Shown here in pieces: positions 56,316 to 64,000 of a stretch of 64,000 bases of DNA. The DNA is from Prorocentrum cordatum (taxonomy: Eukaryota > Sar > Dinophyceae > Prorocentrales > Prorocentraceae): positions 1-64,000 of the forward strand of contig CAUYUJ010020601.1 in the NCBI GenBank assembly GCA_963575745.1, in the 5' to 3' direction. How positions within the stretch are numbered: position 1 is the first letter of the stretch; each line of letters opens with the position of its first letter. Below the pieces are notes generated by a model. The model ran no database searches. It was not told where the DNA came from and saw nothing but the letters and a program-made list of their open reading frames with translations. The position numbers were made by a program, and so were the translations under genes.

Positions 56316-57453
56316 TGCCACCCGCTGCTGCGGACGCCGAGGGCCTGGTGCTGGACGCCGCGGCCCCGCTGCTGCGGGGCCCCTGAGAGGGCGTCGGCCT
56401 CCCCTTCTCTCTGGCGGCGTCGAACTTGACCTTACGCTCCACACCGAGGTCCTTGTGCCAGCGAAAAGTTCCTGACCCGTCGCTCCCGCCCAAACCCGCG
56501 GTTGGTGGCCTCACCGTGTCCGCGTGGGGGACGAGGGGCAGAGCTTCGACCTTCCTGTCGCCCCAGTGCGGGTGTAAACGGACGCCTGTCCCGTCGTCGC
56601 GGTGCAACACGAAATCCCACATCGGCAGCTTCACTTTCACCCGCTGCCCCGCGAACTGTCGCGCGCGCACAATACTCTGACGCATGTGGTCGTAGCTGTT
56701 TGGCCGGACTTCGAGGGAACAGCCGATCAGAGCCCCGCTGCTGCGGGGCCCCTCCACGACCTCCCTGATATCTTCCTCCCTGAGCGTCGCCACCATCTCT
56801 TGCCACCGCCAAGGGACTTCCTCGTCGCTTTTGAAACCAAAGCTCGTCCTCGCACCGTGGTCGCAAACAGCGACCATGGTGGGCTTCGCATTGTCAAACC
56901 ACTTGGCTTCTGACTCGAACGGGGCAGTTGGGTCTTCATTCAGATGGCGCCACCATTTCAACGCTCGATTGTGTTGCTTAAACGAAGTGCCGAGCCTCTC
57001 TTCATAACTCAAAAAAGAATTAACATCAAACTTCTCAAAATCCTGGGGCCCGCGCGCCGCCGCCGCTGCGGTGGCGCGGGGCTCCTGCGCCGCAGGCGCG
57101 GCTCGGGATCCCGACCCCTCTCCTGAAACTGTGTCCCCAAGTCCTGGTACGTTTCGGAGGGCAGCCCTCACGAAATTATCGAATTCGGGCTTGCCGAGAC
57201 CAGGGGCGCGGGGGCTCACAACGCTAAGCGCGGCGAAGCGAGACGGCCGTTGAGACGAGACCGCCGCCGCTGCTGCGGCGGCAGGGCCATCGCGCCATTT
57301 GGCGTCCTCCGTTGGCGTGTGCCCGTCTTGTCGCCAGTCTCTCCAACCCCTCGCTGACCAATCATGGCCGTCCTCCCAGCCACGCCAGCCGCTGCTGCGG
57401 CTATCCCACCATCCTCCCGCGCCATCCCATGTGTATCCGCCTGCATCGCCCAT
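56308..57453 (-). CDS. 381-residue cargo protein of unknown function, first gene of the element
   Basis: Complete frame from MGDAGGYTWDGAGGWWDSRS to the stop at 56,308. The N-terminal 50 residues are Trp/Gly/Asp-rich (GWRGWEDGHDWSARGWRDWRQDG). Ala-rich linkers arise at hairpins (57,273, 57,387). The central and C-terminal domain (DFEKFDVNSFLSYEERLGTSFKQHNRALKWWRHL; FGFKSDEEVPWRWQEMVATLREEDIREVVEG; VKVKLPMWDFVLHRDDGTGVRLHPHWGDRKVEALPL) looks globular. It resembles nothing I can name. Start chosen as the first ATG after which composition becomes protein-like; the frame upstream toward the right end of the element is repeat-derived. About 450 bp of leader/promoter separates it from the terminal palindromes. 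Confidence 0.7.
   Translation of the reverse strand: MGDAGGYTWDGAGGWWDSRSSGWRGWEDGHDWSARGWRDWRQDGHTPTEDAKWRDGPAAAAAAAVSSQRPSRFAALSVVSPRAPGLGKPEFDNFVRAALRNVPGLGDTVSGEGSGSRAAPAAQEPRATAAAAARGPQDFEKFDVNSFLSYEERLGTSFKQHNRALKWWRHLNEDPTAPFESEAKWFDNAKPTMVAVCDHGARTSFGFKSDEEVPWRWQEMVATLREEDIREVVEGPRSSGALIGCSLEVRPNSYDHMRQSIVRARQFAGQRVKVKLPMWDFVLHRDDGTGVRLHPHWGDRKVEALPLVPHADTVRPPTAGLGGSDGSGTFRWHKDLGVERKVKFDAAREKGRPTPSQGPRSSGAAASSTRPSASAAAGGKQ
56362..56381 (+). repeat. Hairpin copy, arms GGCCCCGC/GCGGGGCC
   Basis: Perfect 8-bp arms near the C-terminus of the first cargo gene (read QGPRSSGAA). A copy with the arms GCCCCGC/GCGGGGC lies at 56,732-56,749 in the same gene (read EGPRSSGALI). Confidence 0.85.
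57273..57292 (+). repeat. Hairpin copy, arms GCCGCCGC/GCGGCGGC
   Basis: GCCGCCGCTGCTGCGGCGGC, perfect arms, read GPAAAAAAVSS. Confidence 0.85.
57387..57402 (+). repeat. Right-most hairpin copy, arms AGCCGC/GCGGCT
   Basis: Perfect 6-bp arms close to the start of the first cargo gene (read GGWWDSRSSGW). No copy was found to its right. Confidence 0.85.
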
Positions 57454-57877
57454 TGCAAGACGATGGCGCAGGCGCGCGTTAGGCCGCGACGGGCCCAGCT
57501 GCACCGGTGCTCGCGGGCGATCCCACGGGCGCGGGGTGGTTTGAGCATAGCGGCGGCGGACGACGCGACGTGATTGGACGGCGGAGAACTTGAAAGGAAG
57601 GGGGGTTGGAAACGAATGAACGAAGTGGACGAAGAGCGGAAATCGAACCAGAGGGAGGCGAAAAAAGAGCGGAAAAGAATAAGGACATGCAGACGAAGGA
57701 GAGTGACGAGGTAGATGGCGGGCCAGAACGGCAACGGAGGATAATGTGGTGGAAATTGTGAAAAGGACGCATGGAACAACACGACGAGGATCACAGACGC
57801 AAAGATGATGAGCGCAGTGGTAGCATGACATATCCGAAATCAAGAAGCAGGATGAGGAGGAACGGGATGACGAGCAA

Positions 57878-57988
57878 CTCTGTCGCAGAGAGCCTCCGAA
57901 CGCACCCCCTCTGTCACAGAGGGCCTCCGAACGCACCCCCTCTGTCACAGAGGGGGTCCGAAAAACACCCCCTCTGTCACAGAGGGGG
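57878..57988. repeat. Right subterminal palindrome array
   Basis: Intact units at 57,936-57,956 and 57,968-57,988, a slightly truncated one at 57,905-57,923, and a decayed one at about 57,878. Same CCCCTCTGTCACAGAGGGG core and 31-32 bp spacing as at the left end; linkers differ (TCCGAAAAACA, CCTCCGAACGCA). The array ends one base before the inverted repeat. Confidence 0.85.
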
Positions 57989-57989
57989 G

Positions 57990-58020
57990 AAATGATCACT
58001 TTAATGCGGCTTCTGGATTA
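57990..58020 (-). repeat. Right terminal inverted repeat of the giant element
   Basis: Reads AAATGATCACTTTAATGCGG ... CTGGATTA on the plus strand; perfect reverse complement of 33,936-33,966. The base after it is C. The last two bases (TA) may be target duplication. Confidence 0.85.
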
Positions 58021-58262
58021 CAGCGGTTCATTTCCTTTTGGGGAACTGCCCCGTTGGAAGACAACCTTGAAGACCCTGAAGCATGCCAAAACATTGTTTT
58101 CGGGATTTCAACGCCACGGATCAACCTGACTGCTGCGTCTTGACGATCTGGAATCGTGCCAGAATACCATTCTGGGACTTCAACACCGCGAATCAACATA
58201 ACTGCTGCACCCGCGTAATTTGAATCCTTCTGAAACACCATTGCTGGTAATGTGATCGCGGG
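58021..58262 (+). repeat. Degenerate 75-bp tandem repeats next to the element
   Basis: About three units with GGGATTTCAACGCCACGGAT and GGGACTTCAACACCGCGAAT, each followed by CAACxTxACTGCTGC. They start right at the end of the inverted repeat. Non-coding. Confidence 0.65.
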
Positions 58263-58690
58263 AATCCGTGAAACTCCTTCACGTTCTGCGAACGCGTGTG
58301 CGCGGCGCTAAGGCGAGAACCACATTGTGGAAAGGAGCCGCCCTCGATCCGTGAAACTCTTGCAATTTCTTACAACGACTGTGCGCGGCGCTGCGGCGAG
58401 GACCACATTTTGATAAGGAGCCGCCTTCAATCCGTGAAACGCTTGAACAATATTAAAATAAGTGTGCGCGGCGATAGGGCGAGAACCACATGTTGAAAAC
58501 GACCCGCCCTCAATCCGTGAAACTCCTTGCAATCGTTTAAAACAAATATGCGCGGCGCTAAGGATAGAACCACATTTTGAAAACGACACGCCCTCAATCC
58601 GTGGGACTCTTGCAATGTTTAAAAAATGCATGTGCGCGGCGCTAGGGCGAGAGCCAAATTTTTCAAACCACCCGCCCTCCAACTGTGTAA
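58262..58690 (+). repeat. Five tandem copies of an 83-bp repeat
   Basis: Unit begins AATCCGTGAAACTC at about 58,263, 58,346, 58,430, 58,512 and 58,596, and includes GTGCGCGGCGCTA and GAACCACATTTTG. Copies differ by 15-25 percent by eye. Satellite-like; no spacer/repeat structure as in CRISPR. Confidence 0.85.
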
Positions 58691-58807
58691 CTGCTGCCCC
58701 TTTTAAGCTTCAAGGCCATACATGGTGAGGAAGTCTCAGGACAAACGCCCGGCCCGCCCTAAAACCAGGCCTCGGGGTGTGACGGGAAGAAGTTATGTAT
58801 CAGAAAA

Positions 58808-59040
58808 AGGAATGGAGGAGGAGGATGGAGGAGGAGGAGGAAGGAGGAGGAGGAGGAGGAGGAAGGGGAGGAAGAGGAGGCGGTATGAGAGGTGAGGATG
58901 AGGAAGGGGAGGAGGAGGAGAAGGGGATGAGGAGCAGGAGGCGGAGGAGGGGGCGCAGGAGGAGGAGGAGGAGGAGGAGGAGGAGGAGGAGGAGGAGGGG
59001 GCGGAGGAGGGGGCGGAGGAGGAGGAGGAGGAGGAGGATG
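58808..59040. repeat. (GGA)n purine tract
   Basis: GGA/GGAGGC-rich sequence; Glu/Arg frames are artefacts. 59,041-60,235 holds no recognised gene; it contains several CGATGCATCG palindromes (for example 59,690-59,703) and C-rich runs. Confidence 0.8.
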
Positions 59041-60239
59041 GGCAATCGGGCCCGTCGACCCACCCCCCAGGACCAGCTCTTCCTTTCAGGCCTCCTGGGT
59101 GGGGTCAGAACAGATGGGGTTGGAGGATTGCACCGCGTCGCCGATGCATCGACGATGCGGCGCGATCCTCTGACCCCGTCTACTCTGACACCATCCAGGA
59201 GGGCTAGATCGACACACTCCCCGGGACAAGCTCTTCATCCCGAGTCCTCTGTTGGCGGTCCTGGGGCCCAGCGAGGACCCCCAGAGGCTGACCATTACAA
59301 AATGCCTCCTGTCGTGATTTTGTGCACGACTCGACCTGGAGATCCGGCGTCGCGGACACATGCAGCGGAGACACGCAACCTAGCGAAAAATCCCGACTCG
59401 AGCCCTAGCCCCAATCTTTCTGCGTCATTCTTCGAGCCAGACCGATATGTGATGGGTTTGGGGCCCGATGTAACAAATGCAACGCCGGGGGCCCGATGCT
59501 GGGGCCCGATGCCGATCTGTGACGCCAGTATGTGAAACAACTGCAACGCTGAGGGGCAACGATAGGGTGGGATAGGCTCAGGGGGGGAAGCATCGAGCCG
59601 GAATCGGCGATACATCGGCGGTAGAGGCTTGATAATCCAGCCCGCTCAGGAGCGATCGGATTCGCTGTCGGGGGCCTATCCCGATCCATCGGCGATGCAT
59701 CGCCGAGTCCAGCTCAATGGCTCCCCCCCAACCTACCCCCCCCCAACTTTGCCCTTGACACGCCCAAATCTCAGGGGATCCGGGGCGTCCAAAAGGGGGG
59801 GTCGCAAATCATGGTCCGAGGGCATGTGCGAGGCCCACGAGGGGAGCAGGGACGTGTTGAGAGAAGAAAAGGGACCACGAGATACGGGGAGACAGCAAAG
59901 TCCCGGCCATGATATCGACCACCCCCCTCAATAGTCGTCCCCCCCATCGCGGCCGCCCCCGAAGGGAGGGGCCCTGGGGCGGGCCGGCCCGGGGGCGAGG
60001 GCCGATTTCGGGCGAGACCGCCTCCCGCCCTCCCCCCCGCGCGGCGCCCGCAGCTGCCCGGCGGGGCGTCGCGCCCCCGGTCCTGCGGCGGCGGGGCGGG
60101 GGAGGGCAGGGGGAGATCGCAAATCGAGACGCGCCCTAGACCGTACCAGCGCGCGATTCTGCGGCGCATTCATGCGCATGCGCGCACGCGCCCAACATCG
60201 TTATCATATGGGATACATGCATTTCGTAGTTTGCTGCTT

Positions 60240-60259
60240 CATATATATATATATATATG

Positions 60260-60322
<63 letters not shown>
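60240..60322. repeat. (AT)n microsatellite
   Basis: About 80 bp of alternating AT with a few interruptions. Confidence 0.95.
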
Positions 60323-60323
<1 letters not shown>

Positions 60324-60589
60324 GTTGTTAATGCAGTATAGTGGGGGGGAAGCTTTCTCCCCTCCTTCGCCCAAGATGCTTTCCCCACTCCCATCCCTGG
60401 TCCTCGCTCGTCTCCGCCCCTCCCTTCCTCCTCCCTCCCCCGGTCCCGTCCGCCTCGACCCTCCGTCCCTCCCTCCCCTCCCTTCCCCCGGATGGCGGCG
60501 GCCTCCCAGTCCGGGGTCGGGCTGTCTGCCACAGCTTTTGAAGCCGGCGTTGGCGCTGCAACTGGCCATGCACGACCCAGACATAGGAA

Positions 60590-60745
60590 GGCACCAACTA
60601 TACACCAACACCGATCCTGGCCAGCATCACCCTGGGCCCAGGATCGGTGTATACGCCCTCCTGCCTTGCGCAAGAAGGCATCTACTCCGATCCTGGGCCC
60701 ATGGCGATCCTGGGCCAGGATCGGTGTTGGTGTATAGTTGGTGCC
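60590..60745. mobile_element. 156-bp MITE with 33-bp inverted ends
   Basis: The left end GGCACCAACTATACACCAAC... (60,590-60,622) is the exact reverse complement of the right end (60,712-60,745 region). The interior repeats CCGATCCTGGGCCC/GGGCCCAGGATCGG, so it folds again. No target-site duplication is evident. Non-coding. Confidence 0.8.
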
Positions 60746-61049
60746 CTCCGAAGACACGGGCGCGCGCCTCGGGCCAGAGGAGACCCGGCAAACTGTGATC
60801 GACACCATCCTCGGGCGTAGGGACGCTGCGGGCGCAGGTTCCGCAGCCGTCCGCCAGGCTGTGAGGGAGGCCTGGGCGGAAGCCCTGCGGGAGTCGGCGC
60901 TGAAGGTGACGGTTCGCTCTCCCGGGAGCTGGTGGCGCCCGTGGTCCAACGGGCGCCGTCTGACAGGAGCACCCTGCCCGTCCCCCGCGCCGCGGCGAAG
61001 GCGCTGGCGGTCGACGGGCTGACTGTCACCTGGGCAATCCTGAACCTTC

Positions 61050-62575
61050 CCCCGTGGTCGACCTCGGCGCGACGATGTGGATGCGGAAGCTCGCTCCCAT
61101 CCGCAGGCAGGGGCCGCACGTCGTGACAGACGTCAACGACCTGCGGCCGATCGGCCACGTCGACGACGCCGAAGGCTTCCTGGACGACCACCGTGGTTGG
61201 CTGACACCCAGAGCCTGCTTGAGGCGTTCGCGGGGGACGTGCAGGCCGAAGGGCTGTCCGACGGTACCTTGATGGCCGCTGGCCTGTTCACAGCGATGCA
61301 GCTGCGCCGTCTGGGGGGGGCACCGCACCGTGCTCCAGAAAGCAGACCTGCTGCACGGTTTCGACCTTGCTTGGCGGGACGCAGTGCAAGTGCAGTTCCG
61401 CTGGGCTCGGCTGCGGGGGCGCCTGTGGCTTGCCGCGGCCGCATACCTTTGCGAGGAAAATGTGCGCCTCCGCATCAATCCGCCCGTGGTCCCCGTGCGC
61501 ATCCTGGGGGCCTTCGGAGTGGGCCCAAGCCGGCTCGCGGGGGTAGACCTTTTCAGAGACCTGATTACGCGCGCTCCTGGACTCGTGTCGCAGGGCGTAT
61601 GAAGGGGTGGCGCTGGCACCCCAAATTCACGCAGGCGGCGCCCTGAATCCATGCTCAAGCTGCAGCTCGTGGACGACAGCTCCACCTTGCAGAACGACGA
61701 GGCTGGCTTGACCAAGTTGAACGGCGGCATGACTGAATTCTGCCACCTGTACCACCACATGTTCACTCTGGCAGCACAAGCCTCGCCGCAATGGCCGTCG
61801 GAGGGGGGGGGGCTGCCAGAAACGCCGCCGCGTATGGCTTGGTAGATGGCGTCCCAGCACGAGCGGTGAACAACTTCGACGTGCTGAGCGTAATCATCGA
61901 CGCTGAGCTGTCGCTTAAGCCCCTGCTCGCCCATGTGTGTGCGCTAAGCTCCGCGAGTCCGCCCAGCGCCTGGTGGCGGGGCTGACCGACCACGGCTTGG
62001 GGATGCCAACGCAAGCGGAGCAGCTTCCAGCCCGCGCTGGAGGCGTCGGCGTTCTACGGAGCGGTACTCTTCGCCTGCCACGCCCGCAACTGGAACGAAG
62101 TTACCACCAAGCTGAACTGGGCCTACTACGAACTGGCTGGAGCTCCGCTGGGCTTACCGCCAGCCGCATCCATGGGCCTTGGGGGGTGACGCGCGTTTGT
62201 TCTTGGAGACACGTTTGTTGACGAGGACTTCGAGCAACATGGCCCTTCAGATCATCATGTCCTGGGCCCGTCGGAGCAGACGCCGATCGCCCCGACGGTG
62301 CGGGCGGCGCTGGCGCGCCACGGCGATTGTTGGCTGCGCGACGCCGCCGCGGTGGCCGCCCTTTTCGGGGTGGGGGCGCCTCAGGAGAGCCTCGCAGTCG
62401 TGGCCCAGGCGGGCGCGCAGGCGCGAGGACGCGCCCTTCTCGGCTGGGCTTTCTCAGACATGTCCCCGCGGATCCGCAGAACCGAGCAGATCTGGTTCCC
62501 GAAACAGCTGGGCCGCTCGAGTGACACAGGCCTCGTGCCCATCGCGGAGGTCCTCCCGTTTCACTGCGACTAACC
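61050..62575 (+). pseudogene. Decayed non-LTR reverse transcriptase, C-terminal part
   Basis: Protein-like pieces occur in changing plus frames: LKLQLVDDSSTLQ (a remnant of the YxDD palm motif), VLSVIIDAELSLKPLLAHVC, GLTDHGLGMPTQAEQLPA, GDARLFLETRLLTRTSSNMALQIIMSW and HGDCWLRDAAAVAALFGV. Their order matches the region from the palm through the thumb and downstream of dinoflagellate non-LTR reverse transcriptases as I remember them. Several frameshifts make it inactive. The upstream part (60,750-61,050) may belong to it but has no clear motif. It is the only recognisable coding DNA on the plus strand. Confidence 0.55.
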
Positions 62576-62939
62576 CCTGGCCCTCAAGCGGGCGTCCTGG
62601 GGGCGAAACGTGTGGCGGTGGGCACCGTGCATGGTGCGTCGCGCGCGTGTCGCTGCAGATCCTGGTCGGGGTTCGGAACCTGCCCACGGAGCGACTGCCC
62701 GACGCGTTCTCCGGCTGTGCGCTGGCGGGGCGGGCTGCCTCCAGCACCTGGTTGCATGGCCTCGCCACGGGGAGCGGTGCAGGCCGCGTGGGCCCGCCGA
62801 AGGGCGAGCTGCTGCTGTGGGCACTGCGGGACGCCCTGGGCGTGGACGAGCTGGCTGACAAGGTGCGGCTGTTTGGCGTGGCTGCGTCGACCTTCGCGCA
62901 GGCATGCTGGCGCCCAGCGTTGAGAAAGGGGGGCCGCGG

Positions 62940-63720
62940 GCTCGCGCGCGCGCGCTGCCTCCCTCCCTCCCTCCCTCCCTCCGTCCCTTCCTCCCCCCCC
63001 CCTTCCCTGGCCTTGGCCCTCCCTGCCTACCAGCACCCTCGCGTGCACTGCCTACAATCACGCCCACAAGCCCTCCCTGCCTACAGGCGTTTCCTCCTTC
63101 TCCGCTGTCCCCTCCTTTGTGCAGGCACGCCTGCAGGCCCTCCCCTGCGTACAGGATTGACTGCAGGCCTTCCCTGCCGACAGGCATGCCTACAGGCCCT
63201 CCCTGCCTACAGGCATCCGCGTCCCGCAAGGTCACGGCCACAAGGCGCTATACCCGCGGGGCCGTTCCGGCTGCGAGAGCCCGTATGGGGACACAGGTCG
63301 GAGGCGTCCGCAGAACAGAGGAGCGCCGCGCACACGCGGGAACCCACCCAAGGGGTCGCAATCCAATGGTCCTTCCGTCCTCCCTCCCTCCCCCCACCAC
63401 CCCCACCTTCGCCCTCCGCCTCCCTGGATTTCTGCCCACTCCTCCGCCCTCCCCACCTCCTTCCCTCCCATCCGCCACTCCGTCCCCGACCTTCCTCCCT
63501 CCTCCCTCCCCCTTGCCTGGCGCCCCCGTCCCCCCCCCCAAACACCGCTTGACAACTCCCCCTCCTCCCTCACCCCCCCCTCCACAACTCAACTCCGTGC
63601 ATCCTTCTTCCTCTTCCTCCTCCCCCGTCCTGCTCCTCCTCCCCCATTCCGCATTCGTCGTCCCGCTCCTCCCCCCTCCATGCCCGCCCCTTGTTGCGGT
63701 CCTCCCACAAAGGCAGGGGA
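62940..63720. other. C-rich low-complexity DNA with CCCTCCCTGCCTACAGGC repeats
   Basis: 63,010-63,220 holds about ten degenerate units of GGCCCTCCCTGCCTACAGGC type. The rest is CCT-rich. No gene recognised. Confidence 0.65.
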
Positions 63721-63872
63721 GCTCCTCGGCCCGGGAGCCCACAGAAGACGCACGCGCTCAATCACAGAATCAAGATACTTCGACCCCCGAGTCCGCGAGG
63801 CCAGCCTCGTGCTACGAACGTTCGCGTAATGCATACCCTCGAAACCAAAGGAAAACTATGCGCGTACGTATC

Positions 63873-64000
63873 GGCGGTGGACAAACCTCCCTTTAATAGA
63901 CCTCCCCTTAGTGAAAACGGCCTGAGACCGAAACCGACGGGCCTGGACCCGCAAAAACGACGGCCGCGACGCCCTCTCGCGAACCGAAAACGGCCAATTC
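63873..64000 (+). mobile_element. MITE copy 3, cut by the window edge
   Basis: Starts GGCGGTGGACAAACCTCCC like copy 1 and follows it through CTTAGTGAAAACGGCCTGAG and GACGGCCGCGACGCCCTC. The right end lies beyond position 64,000. Confidence 0.8.

Noticed and set aside
57454-57999. N-terminal extension of the first cargo gene into the right inverted repeat
   Set aside because: Residues come from the palindrome array (LCDRGG, PSVTEG) and Ser/Phe-rich leader sequence.
58262-58690. Regular 83-bp repeats considered as a CRISPR array
   Set aside because: The repeats are contiguous and diverged, without unique spacers, and the genome is eukaryotic.

Overview
The window looks like nuclear DNA of a dinoflagellate. 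On the minus strand two genes, and possibly a third, carry relics of the 22-nt dinoflagellate spliced leader (CCGTAGCCATTTTGGCTCAAG) just upstream of their start codons. Introns that can be placed by frame use GC-AG or GA-AG boundaries with the CAG|G repeat typical of the group. Genes are sparse, almost all face the same way (minus), and lie in GC-rich DNA full of microsatellites, homopurine tracts and fold-back repeats.

Layout. (1) 1-33,900: host-like background. It holds a spliced-leader retrogene of a transposase-like protein (555-2,705, broken by one stop); a two-exon gene B (5,691-8,100) with a (GA)n-bearing GC-AG intron; an exon of another gene (9,479-10,152); and a two-exon gene C (14,404-20,597) whose 3.95-kb intron contains a 2.7-kb GGGCTCATA minisatellite. 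From 20.7 to 33.9 kb I recognise no convincing gene, only simple repeats, small inverted repeats and two copies of a 157-bp MITE. (2) 33,936-58,020: a 24,085-bp block bounded by a perfect 31-bp inverted repeat, flanked by TA, with a short array of CCCCTCTGTCACAGAGGGG palindromes just inside each end. All genes inside face the minus strand, starting just inside the right end and finishing just inside the left end: an unknown Trp-rich-N-terminus protein, an RS-domain protein, a large unknown protein, a small unknown protein (duplicated), an OTU-protease/DDE-transposase fusion, and an endonuclease/exonuclease/phosphatase-family protein. I read this as a giant DNA transposon with cargo. (3) 58,020-64,000: satellite-like tandem repeats, a 156-bp MITE with 33-bp inverted ends, a decayed non-LTR reverse transcriptase on the plus strand, and a third MITE copy running off the window.

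The most unusual signal is a family of short hairpins, core CGCTGCTGCG (loop TGCT, sometimes TACT or TAAT). There are nearly 60 copies between 34,290 and 57,402, all in one orientation, in both coding and non-coding DNA. By eye I found none in the other 40 kb. The loop is conserved but the arms differ from copy to copy while staying complementary to each other (for example GCCTCCGC/GCGGAGGC, GGCCCCGC/GCGGGGCC, GCGCCGC/GCGGCGC, and one 21-bp arm). This copy-specific covariation, confined to the inverted-repeat-bounded block, is what I would examine first.

Many long open frames here are translations of low-complexity DNA and are left out. Function is inferred only for the OTU-DDE protein, the EEP protein, the reverse transcriptase fossil and, tentatively, the retrogene; the other proteins resemble nothing I can name.
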